A program made the position numbers and the translations under genes. A model generated the notes under the pieces. The model ran no database searches, was not told where the DNA came from, and saw only the letters and a list, made by a program, of their open reading frames with translations. A stretch of 64,000 nt of DNA from Lethocerus indicus (taxonomy: Eukaryota > Arthropoda > Insecta > Hemiptera > Belostomatidae), in the NCBI GenBank assembly GCA_019843655.1, contig JACDQD010000009.1:4053204-4117203 (forward strand), given 5' to 3'. Below are positions 23,106 through 34,130 of this stretch, piece after piece (position 1 is the stretch's first letter; every line of letters begins with the position of its first letter).

Positions 23106-23116
23106 CCCCCCCCCCC
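23106..23116. repeat. Poly(C) run of 11
   Basis: An uninterrupted homopolymer of C in a C-rich segment. Other C or G homopolymers of 8 to 10 occur at 8992-9001, 48953-48962, 51182-51191 and 57594-57602. Confidence 0.9.
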
Positions 23117-23358
23117 GCACCCCTTCTGGTCCCCATCCTCACCCTTCGGCCTCTCTTTTCGGTCGCTTTCATTACTTAATGTAGATTAAAATTAAAAATA
23201 GGATTTGCATAACAATATAAAAAATGGCGGATGGAGGGGGGTGATGGGGAGATGACGGGGCCGTTTTTGTCGGGACGTGATGGAATCCCTAGGAGGGACT
23301 GGACGAATCCATTTTATGGGAGTTAATTGAAAATTTTTTTTTATTCTTCCTTCCGATC

Positions 23359-23390
23359 GCCGAGCGAGATTTTTTTCTCGGGCACTCGGC
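23359..23390. repeat. Hairpin with two stacked stems
   Basis: GCCGAG/CTCGGC (23359-23364 with 23385-23390) encloses CGAGA/TCTCG (23365-23369 with 23376-23380) around a T-rich loop, with a 4-nt GGCA bulge on the 3' side. That makes 11 base pairs in total. Confidence 0.6.
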
Positions 23391-24051
23391 ATTGTTCGGC
23401 AAACGTGGAGTAATTAGGAGTCGCCGGTTTGTTTATCGAGGCAAACTATTCCCATCACCGTTTTTACACCGGTATATAAACAAACGGATTGAGGGATATT
23501 TTTCATACGATTTCTAGGCTAAATGCATTAAGTTGGTAGCAAGAAAAACGTGTCCTAATTGGTTTAATTACTACTCCGGATGGCTATCGAATTTTCTATA
23601 TATATCTGAATTTTTAAATTAATATTCGTACAAGGAAAAATAAATTCGAAATACAGCGTCGATAGTGACATATAATTAAGACTAGGTCATTACAATCGCA
23701 ATTAATTTAAAATTACGTAGTGAGTAAATTATGAACCTTCCGAGTTCAACACTGATGTTTGTGTTCAATTCCCTCCGCCTAGACATTTTTTGAATGTATA
23801 TTTGAGTTGGGAACAAGTAGGTCTCAATGAAAACAATGCCGTCTGTCATTCTTATAATATTGAAGTGAGGGAAAATTCCACCAATCTTGTTTTGGAAATA
23901 ATCTTAAAATTGAATATTAGAATCGTTGTAAACCCATTGTACCGGGATTAATTTTGATTTAGCTCAAGAATTCAAGAAGCTCCGGGAAAAGGTTAGCGTT
24001 TGCCATTGGCACTGTTGTACAATCGGGTGTGAAGAGGTAGCGTTACGCGTA
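23391..24051. other. Non-coding stretch, nothing recognised
   Basis: AT-rich sequence between two GC islets, without open frames, repeats or hairpins of note. Confidence 0.5.
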
Positions 24052-24091
24052 CTCTCTTCCTCTTTCTCCGCATCTCTTTCCCCATCTCCCC

Positions 24092-24092
<1 letters not shown>

Positions 24093-24137
<45 letters not shown>

Positions 24138-24148
24138 GCACACACACA
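24093..24148 (+). repeat. (TC)21 microsatellite with (CA)n tail
   Basis: A perfect TC run of 43 bp (24093-24135) is followed by ACG and a short CA run (24139-24147). The preceding 40 bp is also pyrimidine-rich. The minus-strand frame across it is Glu/Arg low complexity. Confidence 0.97.
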
Positions 24149-24361
24149 ATAGATAATGAGCCGGCTCCTGCAATTACCGCCCCCGCGATGCCCTAATTAG
24201 CACAAAGAGAGGCCCCTTTGACGGGGTTGGGATATTATTGTTCAATAGTTGGCAACTCCTACTTCCACCGGCGCGAAGGAGCTCTGTATTCTCTCCCTCT
24301 TCCTCGCTCCCCCGCCTTTCCGTTCGTTCTCTGTCCGTTAATACCCGGGGGGGTGGGCTCT

Positions 24362-24489
24362 ATGCAAATTAGCACGTGCCCCACCATCCCCAACCTGGGC
24401 CCCATTGTTTCCTCCCTCGCCTCCCCGTTTTGACCTAACCAATTTGTCGATTTGTAAACAAGAGCAACGCTGGGGGGTAAATTAATTTA
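24362..24489 (+). promoter_or_regulatory. Candidate enhancer: dense transcription-factor-like sites
   Basis: Within 128 bp lie a POU octamer ATGCAAAT (24362-24369) overlapping a homeodomain ATTAGC, an E-box CACGTG (24373-24378), a Sox-like CATTGTT (24403-24409), a nuclear-receptor half-site TGACCT (24431-24436), a forkhead-like TTGTAAACAA (24452-24461) and a symmetric homeodomain-like TAAATTAATTTA (24478-24489). The motifs are exact or near-exact consensus words. Clustering of this kind is typical of developmental enhancers, but activity is inference and a one-sequence motif scan gives false positives. Confidence 0.35.
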
Positions 24490-27329
24490 GGCCCCGAGAC
24501 ATTTCTCAACCATATCGCGAATTCGTTATCGCTTTCTGCACATAATACCAATACCAGTCCATTTTTTCAAACCATTTGTTAAAGAAGTATACTTCACCCT
24601 ACTTTGTGCCCAAGTTTTGACTATATAACCGTTATTCGAAAAAGATTTTAGTTATTTGCATTTTATAGTACGTTATAAGTGGAGAAATTATGAAGGAATA
24701 TATATTGCTAACTGCTTCAGTGGAACTCTGTTTCACCCTTTATAAACGAATAATAATAAGGATTGATGAATACGTGTGTCTTAGATCATCGCAATAGGGG
24801 TGCTTTGTTATTAGTTGCGGCTTTTTTCTGTTTTAATATATTCTTTCCCGACGGAACCAGTATTGATCCCGGCGAAAATAGATACTAATTAATATTGTTG
24901 CATTCAAAAAGGACGAGTGTCTGAGAATTAATGAAGCGCTACAGATAATACGGCGACCGAAAAACCGCGGTCTTCGTTTCGCGTTTGAAATTCGGCGATA
25001 TAGATCGGGGAATCAAGACACGGTTATTAACGGGTAATTAAGGGGGCCGTGATAAGGGTGTACGGGTACCTCTGCCGTGTTTTGGCCACCGCCCAAGAAG
25101 ACCTCTCCCGTTCGCCGGATGGTATCGCGCTTATTAAATGTTGCTTGTCGTCGGAAAAATCGGACGTGGGAAAACTCGGACGGTTCATTTACGAAAATCC
25201 GCCGCATCATTACGTTTTGTGCTGCCGCTGACGCTGAGTAAGCGCTGGCGCTGTAGCCGCCGTATCGCCCACGGGAAGCGGCCAATTTTCGACTTCCAAA
25301 AAATTATTTATGCACGCTTATTTTATAAACGGTATAGGAGAAACTCCCAGGCCGCGAAAAGGATTTATATATAACAATGCTAATTCGCATCATTCAGCTA
25401 CAAACGTAGGAAATTACAGAAAACTACTAAACATTCGATAATGAGAATTTACTAAGCTCTACAGAAATTATTGCAATTATACTCTTTTTATTGCAACGAT
25501 ATAGTGTCTTTTTTTTATTTCTTCGGGACAAACAGCGTACTGCAAGAGTGTTCGTTTGAAATCAGATTCAATCTCGATCACATTTTGGCCAGGTCTATAA
25601 TTCCCGCCTTGAAGTTATTATAACGTTCTAGACTCCGCGCTGTCGTACATCATCCGGGTGCATTCCCGAGTCGCCCTGTAATTTGGTCATTTGGTCGGCA
25701 CCTGGACTCGGGCCCCGAACATCTGCTGCGCCCGCAACGCTCGGCCGGGTTATAAATAAAACCCCCGGTGTCAGGAATCTCAGGTCGCACAAAGCCCCCC
25801 ATGTGTACTCGCCGAGCTTAAACGGCCCAATCCGAGAATCGTCGATTGGGTGTCAGAGACTTTAAAAGCGATTAGGCTGTCTGTCTTCGCTCAATTTGCA
25901 ACGTGTTGTTTTATAAAAATGCGCATTAAGATATGAACAAATTGCGGGACAATCGCTTTCAATAATAGTCATACCCTATTTAGTTTAGAGGATAATGTCG
26001 TGTAGTAAGTTTTGTATTGCAATTGTACGTCGTTATTATTAATTATTTATAATATCCATTTTCATTTGTTATTGCCATCATTAAACCTTTCTGTCCGCCT
26101 ATGTATTTAGAAACCGAATTTGGATTGAGACCGGAATGATATAATTAAAATTGAAGTTATTTTTATGTCTGAAATTATGAAAAAACTATTGCGCTGAGAT
26201 TTTTTTTATTTATTCAAACTGTCTGGTAATGATATGTGTGTTACCCGACCGCCAAAAATAAAATTCTGTTTATAGTCTCGGGAAGTGTGTCTAGTGGTCT
26301 ATTCCCGGCTTCTCCCCGGGGCGTGGGCGTCGACCCGCGCCCCGTCGGCCTCCTTTTGTTTTCTCGACCCATTTGTTTTTTGTTTTTTCTGTTTTGTTTC
26401 TTTTTAAATCGAAGTGCACCAACTGCCAGTTGTCAGCCGGCGGAAATATCTCTCCATTACCGTTCCCGTTTATTGCCCCGTTCCGGAATTGAAGAATCGT
26501 CTTTCATTATGAAATCTGGGCCGCTGCAGCGGAACGGGAGGGGGGTGAAGGCGTCCCGGTTCCGTTTGACCGCAACTTTTCGGGATAGCCGGAACGGTTG
26601 TTCGGATTGAATCTGTGCTTTAATAGGGTAATAGTCGGACTAGTTTCTGGAGTTCCAGACAGTAAATATACAGGTCTCCGATACATTCGTGCGGTCCCAT
26701 TCTGACCGTTGTTCCTCGGTAATTTTCATAAAATAGTCGAGCGATAAAGATGGACAAATTACATTCTCTTACAGATTATGCGGTTGTAGTGTACTGTTTT
26801 GAAACAAAATATCCTAGACTTATGAAATTATATAGATATGAAGTAAATATTAATACTTGTTAGGCTGTTCCTACATGTTTTAAAGAGGGCAAGGGGGGGA
26901 TAAAGTAATAATGAAACCCGCCAACTAGTAATGAAGACGCATTATTCTACTAAGCCGGGATATTGACGGGAAACATAACCGACGTAATCGAACCGACTTT
27001 TCGAGTTCGCCTACCCGATATGTCGCGCTCGGGCATAAAAAAAACTTCTCAGCGTTGCGCCACATTTCGGGACGCGAGAGGCCAAATATAGACAACCTGA
27101 AAACAACGCTAGAGGCGTTACGAAATTGATAAGATTTCACAAAGTATTTCGCCACCCGTTTCGTCATGTCCCACAGTTGGGCCTTGTACGTGCATATTTT
27201 GTTTGCGATTGTCTGAACATTTAAGTGAAATGTAATTCATTCTCCTATTACATCGAAAATAGAAGTATATTTATACCCGAGAATGTGTAAAAATCTAAAA
27301 TTGATAACGTCGGATGGATGCGACTACGC
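24490..27329. other. Non-coding stretch with several CpG-rich islets
   Basis: CpG-rich islets at about 24960-25340, 25670-25840 and 26290-26600 lie in AT-rich DNA. The minus-strand frame at 25013-25285 (90 aa, with an Ala/Ser/Tyr-rich start) and the plus-strand frame at 26236-26610 (124 aa) have no recognisable domains. Several frames overlap in the first islet, which argues against coding. Confidence 0.45.
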
Positions 27330-27341
27330 GCCGAGCTCGGC
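27330..27341. repeat. 12-bp palindrome
   Basis: GCCGAG immediately followed by CTCGGC, a perfect palindrome in a CpG-rich islet (about 27300-27560). Confidence 0.7.
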
Positions 27342-27619
27342 ATGCGGAAAGGGGGACAGCGGGCAGACCCGAAACGTATCGGAACTGTTCTAGCTATTTA
27401 TGTATACGGAATTGGGGCGGCTTAATTAAATTAAAATTCTTCGAAGCTCCCCCTAAGTAAGTTGGTGATTACACGGCCGACGAGTTGGTTAAAAGTTCAA
27501 GGAGCCTCTTTCACCCGTGCCCGGTAGGTAGGACGGTGTTTGAACTCATCAACCCGGTTGCCGCTTGATTTTCTCCTCCACAAACTCAGCCTGAATGGCA
27601 ATTGCGTCGTGTCGTCTTC

Positions 27620-27667
27620 TATTTATAGTCCCGGCTATAAATAATGTTGGTCCCTATAAATAATGTT
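27620..27667. repeat. Hairpin overlapping a short tandem duplication
   Basis: TATTTATAG (27620-27628) pairs with CTATAAATA (27635-27643) around a 6-nt loop. The word CTATAAATAATGTT occurs at 27635-27648 and again at 27654-27667 (period 19). Each copy also contains a TATAAATA element. Confidence 0.7.
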
Positions 27668-28684
27668 TAAATAATTCGGGGTCGCTTTTGAGCCCTAATT
27701 AGTATTTTTCACTGAATTGTAACATTGTTTCTGCCCTTACTATTATTCTTGAAACTAATGTGTTTGGAATAAATAAATAAATTTATTAATTAATATAACT
27801 TAATTAAACTTATAATAAATTAAAAAAATGTATAAGTCCAAGCACAGCAATTATGAGATATTAATGGAATTCACGAAAGGTTGAGAATATTGAAAGTCGG
27901 CCGGCCTCTGAACTTCTGTTGGGTAATTATTGGGATAAGCTTGGCGCCGTTATATCGCAGAGATCGAATATCTGAATCCCCATGCCCAAGGCCCATGCGA
28001 ACGGTATCGGGTACGGGCTTTGACCCTAATCGTCACCTATTGTACCACCGACTCTCGAGCGAAGTGTTTACCGTCACCGGTGCGATATCTATTGGCGGCG
28101 GCCCCCGGCATGTGTTAAGGCGCCGAGGTAACGCCTTCCCCGCCCGCCCCCAATGTTCCGTGTACGTAGGGCGTCCCTCCCACCTTTGTACGTTTCTCAT
28201 GCAACCTTGGCCACCTGTTGCCCGCCTGCAACCTATTCACTAATAAACTCACTTAAGATTAACTTGTCAACACGTCTCGGGGTGCTGATGAAGGTTTAAT
28301 CCGGTTGGAAAACCGCCACCCTCACCCGCCCCCACCGCCGCCTCCGTCGCCACCGCCTTCGACCCAGCGCTGCGTCGCTCTGCAAATTATCAGGGAATAT
28401 TAAAGGTACGGAGTTACGGGATTACTATCCCGGCTTTACACAGTTAAGGAACAAATACCGGCTAAATTAATTACGACGATAAACACTCTGATTGATGGGT
28501 CACGAAACACGTGGACGGGTATTCTGACCTCACATGTTTTTAATTATTGAGATTAAATTGAGGCTTACCAATTAATAATTTATATTTCAAATTATTGGGA
28601 GGGGGGATCGCGTCAAGGATATTCACCTATTCGATATTTTAATGTAACAAATTCTTGAGGATATTATAATTATTGAGGCTTAAA
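27668..28684. other. Non-coding stretch, nothing recognised
   Basis: Very AT-rich at 27700-27880, then a CpG-rich islet (27960-28380) with CCNCC-type repeats around 28310-28370. The frame at 27881-28243 (+, 120 aa) has no domain I recognise. Confidence 0.45.
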
Positions 28685-28708
28685 TACAATAATTACCTCA
28701 TTATTGTA
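28685..28708. repeat. 9-bp perfect hairpin
   Basis: TACAATAAT (28685-28693) pairs with ATTATTGTA (28700-28708) around a 6-nt loop, in AT-rich DNA. A weaker AT-only stem-loop lies at 28574-28596. Confidence 0.6.
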
Positions 28709-28818
28709 ATAATATTCTCATATATTTTCGGTGTATTATACAGTTGTTAAGAATAAAATATCTTTCACATAAATGTTATTAGTTGAAGGTTTTAAGGATT
28801 TTTATAAATTGATATAAA

Positions 28819-29000
28819 CTCAGTTTGGTTGTTCTTTTTTTCCAAGAACCACATACGGAAAGAGCGCAGATTGAGTACAGGATCTTCCTGGTTGGGTATA
28901 TTAGCATAACATTAATTTAATACTACTTTGCTGCCGATTTAATTAATTTATCTACTCTCGGTTCAGTTGTTGTTTTCCGAAGAACCTCATAAGGAAAAGG
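28819..29000 (+). repeat. Degenerate direct repeat pair (period about 137 bp)
   Basis: About 45 bp at 28819-28864 recur in diverged form at 28956-29000. The shared order is CTC-GGTT or CAGTTTGG, GTTGTT followed by a T run, CC-AAGAACC, CATA-GGAAA. The sequence between the copies shows no clear similarity. This looks like an old tandem duplication. Confidence 0.5.
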
Positions 29001-29269
29001 TTAGGAAAATAAGCCTAGTCATGAAAAAAGTAAGATCGAGGAAAAGAAGAAGTTGGTGGAAGAGTGGGACTCAAAGTGCTTCGCAGCTGCTTATATAGGT
29101 ATATATTTTATTACTGCATTCTGCCGTACTCAGTAATATGAGTTATAGTACTCAGATTGGCTCAGTAGAAACAATTGTTCCATACCGGTGACCAAGCCCC
29201 CGGAGACAACAATCGATGAATTACGGTTCGAGGACGCCGCGGGGCCTGCCAAAAATGTTGCTGGCACGG

Positions 29270-29296
29270 GCGTATGTGCGTACGTGCGCGTACGCG
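29270..29296. other. 27-bp alternating purine-pyrimidine tract (Z-DNA-prone)
   Basis: Every step from 29270 to 29296 alternates purine and pyrimidine, using only CG, TG/CA and TA steps, with CG the most frequent. It sits in a CpG-rich islet (29180-29480). CG-rich alternating tracts are the classic Z-DNA-forming sequence; formation in vivo is inference. Confidence 0.7.
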
Positions 29297-32200
29297 GTTT
29301 CGCGTGTTCGCGGTACACGGGGGCGGATGGACGGGGGACGGGGGTTTGTAGCTTTCCGGCCAATGAAAGCTTCCTTCCTGAGTACGCTTTCGCCGCCGGA
29401 AGCTTGGCACTGAGCGGGACTCCGCCTTGCCGCCGGCTCGTGGCCCTCTTCGCCTTTTAGTCGCGGTTTAGTATCGCCGGGTAGGCAAACCCGTTAGGCG
29501 CTAGCGATTGTTATACTCTTCGAATATGCTCCGACTGTAAAGCACTCATCCAATGCTTCCCGAATATTCCCGAATAACGGTTTCCCAGATTTACAGTAAT
29601 ACGGACGTAGGTGATTGAATAATCGACACTTTAAAGCATTAAGTATACGAAAATACGTATTCGTGTACATCCACAACACTCGCAGGTTATTTTGAATATA
29701 TATTTCACCCAGTTATTCTTACCGTATAAAAATAAATTCTTCGAAATAGCTGGTCAAAACCGTGTCGCAGTTATCATTCTTAGATTCCAGAAGCGTATAT
29801 TCAATGAACTACTTAATAGTATTGAATCTGTAATGCCACGTACTACATGACTGTAAATAATGAAATTTATGAAACTTTAATAGTTAAATATGTTAGTTAT
29901 TGATCTCACGAATATTACAATATTACATGAATATAATTTCTTGAGGGAGGATGTTCAGTAGGATTGATTTTGTAGACGGTGTGTCCGTGAAAAATATTTC
30001 TGTGTTATTTAAAGTCTTCGGCCGAGATCGCATTCAGGATCCGGGCGGCAAAATTGATGGAGCATTCGGACCGACCGACAGCCGGATGATAATAGAATTC
30101 ATCATACTGTCGAAACTAACCCCCCTCCCCCCCGTCTGCCCTATTCGGCTACCAGTGGTAGTTACCTTTTATACAAAACTCGGGTTTGAATAATTGGCTT
30201 TTCTTGTTCCACTCATTGTGTCCTTCGCCTCGACATTTTACCAGTTTTACAGCAGGCCCGTATCGGATGATTTATAACCGTCAAATATTTGATTCCGAGT
30301 ATTTCTCGTCTTGCGCTCGAACAGTCTACTACTCACTAACAGCCTGCTCAATCGCATGCGGCCTTCGAAGTTAATTCGAAGTGGAAATATGTAGATGAAT
30401 TGATTAGCGAGCGTTTAAAACTGCACCGTTGTATCCTATCCACCACCGCGTCACGTGAGCGGCGGCGACGGCATTCAGAATTTTTTCCCGTTCCGTCATA
30501 CCTCTTTAGCGTTTTAACCTTTTAAAATTCGTCGATCCGAGCAGGGGAAAACAAATTGATGGAGCGGAAAATGAACGCTTTAATTTATCCCGTAAAATAC
30601 GGTGTAGGAGATAGGCATCTTCTGTTTGGCCGCCAGCATCGGACACGAGACCTGTGTCATTCATCAACGCTCCTCAGCTCGATTTTTACCGACGCCCAAC
30701 GGTACCAAGGTTGACTCAGAGTCTCTGAAATACTTTGCAGTAAGAATCACGTGCTGTTTTTAAACCTTCCACTACTCATTCATTATATACATTGGGACTT
30801 TTTTCGGTCTGTACATTGAACGAAGTGCGGGTATTAAGTGTAGCGTTTTAGAAGGCAGTCGATGAAATATCTGTTCGACTGTTAGCAGACGATAAACGTT
30901 TGCTTTAGTGAAGATTTAGAGCAACTAAATACTTGCGTTAAGTGGGTTCTTTCTTGTCGTCTGTGGAATTTATGCGCGTTACGATTGATAGAGGTTATAG
31001 TACTTATGTTTGGAACGCTTGTGGAAACATGATAAATGATTTCTTAATGAAGAAGGATAGCTTTATATTCTACAGACTACGTCACTACGTTGTTTCTATT
31101 ATTTATGTATTTATTATACTGAATTATTTTGTATATTTCTTATAATACTGCGTCTTGCAATTGAATTATCGATCATGCCTATTTTTTAAAATTACCTTCC
31201 GTTAAGTTCTCGAGCTTGGCATTTCATTTCGTTCGGTTATTCGATTCCCGCGAATTTTTCCGGTCTCCGAGACTTTTACATGAAAAAAAAATTTCTAAAC
31301 ATACAGCGCCGCGATCCAACTTTTTCTTGTAGAAACTTAGTACATTAAAACGTTCGAATTATTGGGCCCTCAAAAAATGTATTTCCAGCTTATCTCCGTC
31401 AGATCCGATTCCGGCGGCGGAAAGGGGGGAAAAAATATAAAATTCCCTCCAATAACGTCTCAGGAATGACAGCGAAAGCAGCGAAGAAAGTTTTTTTTGA
31501 GTGCGGGGTGAGGGGGGTTTGGAGGATCGAGAAGTTTTGTCGTTACTGGAAACTCACCAAATTATGAGGGCCTGTTTTTATTCGTCCCGTCCTTTATTCT
31601 TGCGCCGGAATTTTCCGAATTTTTTTCTCTCTCAAAACGGTCCGAAGAAATCCGGCCAGCAACAGATGTGTTAGCCGCTTTCTTGCGAGGGTCTTTGTGC
31701 GCGTGACGAGGACGAGGGACGAAAACCTTGGTCGGTGTCAGCGGCCTTGGGGATCGGAGACAACATCGTCCCACTGCCCACATCGCTTGTCTTCTCTCTA
31801 TCTCCCTCCTGCGACCCTGACTTATTAGGATACGTCGCCTTACCGGCCGATTATTGTTGAATTTCTTTTCCACTTCGGTTAACACAGGTCTGATTCATAT
31901 TTGTTCGGTTCCGGCGGACTTACATTTATAAAGCGAAGGAAGCATTTGTAGAGCATCGTTGAGCATACTTTTAAATTATTCGTATTTAGAATGCTATAAT
32001 TCTAACCATGTTTTATCTCCTCCGTCAAATTTTCCTGACGCGCCTCCACACCGGCCACATCTATTTCTGGTATAAACCTTACACTCACGTCCTTACGGCA
32101 CACCTGTGGTTTCCGTTCGGTTTTCAGCATAAGAAAGGGATGATGAGTATGATGAAAGAAATGGAGTATGATTCCAGCCGAACCGCTAATTTTCAAAGCC

Positions 32201-32433
32201 GCGGGCTCTAAATTACTTAAGCAAAAGCGTGGGTCGGGGTCAGAAGGACTCAACAGAAGAAGGAAGGTTGTACAGTAGTAGGTGCAATATTCAGACTCCT
32301 TACTGGTCTCATTTTATACGCTCTTGTTTTTATATGTATCGTTTTCCAAATTTGGTCCGATTCACCCTTGCGTATGAATAGTAAATGAAGAAATCTAAAT
32401 GGGTAGAATTTAAAACTATATACAGGTCGGAAT
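29297..32433. other. Non-coding stretch, nothing recognised
   Basis: AT-rich with CpG-richer patches near 29297-29480, 30430-30490, 31380-31560 and 31680-31870. A 7-bp hairpin lies at 30363-30381. Short open frames on both strands, for example 31562-31885 (minus, 107 aa, Arg/Lys-rich), have no recognised motifs. Confidence 0.45.
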
Positions 32434-32483
32434 TATCAATAATGATATTGATAGTTTTTGGGTAATCCTTCAATATCGATATT
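32434..32483. repeat. Two adjacent AT-rich palindromes
   Basis: TATCAAT (32434-32440) pairs with ATTGATA (32447-32453). Shortly after, AATATCGATATT (32472-32483) is a perfect 12-bp palindrome. The words resemble the hairpin at 9381-9413. Confidence 0.55.
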
Positions 32484-33460
32484 ATGGATATTCGGAAATA
32501 ATATATTCAACCTTAAATCTCAGTTGGAAATTTACTAGGTAGTTTAAAGGATAGAATTTCTGACTGCCGCCTTGTCTTAATACATCTAACCGCTCGTCCG
32601 TATCTGGGCGGCGCCTTATCCGGTTTTTCTCTTTCCATTCCAAAGTTATAACTTTACCCATTACACGTTTAATACAAAGCGAGCTCTCGAAAACTTCTTC
32701 GCGACGATCACCCACCGGCAAAACTTTCCTCATATTGAGCACCTAGTTGGCTTCCGCCATCTTGGCGAATGTCCCCCCCCCTCCAGCAGCCGTCAATGCC
32801 TTTGTGGCCTGGTTCTAGAAATTTAGTGTTCCGTTTTCCCCCCAAAAATATAATCGGGTTTTATTTTTTTTTAATGAACTTGGCGCTATATTTGTCACAA
32901 TCATATTAAATTGGCAATGAATATCGCAGGCCTTAACTGTGTAAAGAATTCAACGTGTTTTCAGTTTCCCTCGATGAGCCTGAAGTGTTCGTTCCACAAA
33001 CCGTAGTAAAAAATACTGTCCCGTTTCAGCTGTCCCAGAACAGTTTTACACCTTCCCTTTCCTGTTTCATAACCGTCAAAGCACTTATTCATATCGGAAA
33101 TCGCACATTATCGAGGACAGCCGAGTGTGCACGGGTGGACTAGTTCGAGCGACCATTTTCTCTAGTGCTCATGTAATGGTTTCAAAATTATCTCAAGAGT
33201 AAATGGTTATATTTCTGAAGGAAAAGCCGAGTGCACTCAATTTTGACTTGTTATACCCGCCTGTATTAAATGGCTGGTAATGGAACGGTATTGAGCTCAA
33301 ACTTGTGGGGGCCAGGATTAGTCGGTGTTCACTAGATATAATTAGACAATTGAGTTGAAAAATTGAGAGACTGAAGAAAAGTGGACCGGAGCGGTGGGCG
33401 ATTTGTCATTGGACTGTACTCTAATAAGCCGGTAGTGCTCGGGCCAGGTCCGAGCCCCTG
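32484..33460. other. Non-coding stretch, nothing recognised
   Basis: Mixed AT-rich sequence. A minus-strand frame at 32482-32742 (86 aa, basic) and a plus-strand frame at 32955-33143 carry no recognisable motif. Confidence 0.45.
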
Positions 33461-33505
33461 CTCTCTCTCTCTCTCCTCTCTCCCTCCCTCCCTCTCCCTC
33501 TCTTT
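33461..33505 (+). repeat. Pyrimidine-rich (CT/CCCT) tract
   Basis: A perfect CT run of 15 bp is followed by CCCT-type repeats, about 45 bp in total. It opens a CpG-rich islet that runs to about 33700. Confidence 0.9.
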
Positions 33506-33979
33506 GTCTAATTGAGCACGGAACCGAGATGCGCGGCGGCCCGTTCCGTCCTTTAGAAACCGCCTAGCAACAGGTTTGCCCGTTACACTGGCTCGCTCCT
33601 TCTCGCCACCGTCCCACTTGCTCCCTAACGCTCGCTCTCCACCACGATATACACATTGCAGAGATCCCGGATCGCGACCCTCTCCCGGCGCACCCCTATT
33701 CGCGGGGACTTGCCACTTTTAATTAAACAGCGTCTAATTATAACATGGAAGGGGCAACAATAACTAATTACAGTATGGCTCAGTTTTGGGAGGCTGAGAT
33801 GTTTTTAATAATAAAATCCCTAATGTATACTTTTTAAAAAATACCAGCTGTCCCTGAACTGATGAAATCTACCCCGAACTGATGTCAGTTGATTACAGAA
33901 ATCCTGTAAACAAATTATAAGTTTATCTGGTCCTTTAGAATACCTGTTTTGTGGCCTGCTAGGGGTTGGAGTACCGTAC
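33506..33979. other. Non-coding stretch, nothing recognised
   Basis: The GC islet ends at about 33715 and is followed by AT-rich DNA leading into R2 copy B. Confidence 0.45.
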
Positions 33980-34130
33980 ATTTCGTGTGTTTCTGTCTCC
34001 TCTCGCTGGTTTGGTCTTTTACTAGACCGGTTTTGGCTGTTCGCCATCTTCAGTAGCGGTGTTAGTCACTTTGGCACTATGGATGTTTTTTGGTCATCCT
34101 CACTGCACTGTCACTGTCACTTGTGTGTCT
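33980..34130 (-). repeat. R2 dispersed repeat, copy B
   Basis: This is the best-preserved R2 copy. On the minus strand it reads CTGAAGA (34053-34047), then a 4-bp stem TGGC-GAACA-GCCA (34046-34034), then AAAAC, then a 5-bp stem GGTCT..AGACC, then ACCAGCGAG and GGAGACAG. Upstream on the minus strand lie GTGCCAA and GTGAC blocks. The same order is found at 9990-10089, and parts of it at 36786-36835 and 57255-57400. The CTGAAGA-stem-AAAC layout resembles a hammerhead ribozyme core (CUGANGA-stem II-GAAA), as carried by some Penelope-like elements; the match is imperfect. Confidence 0.65.
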
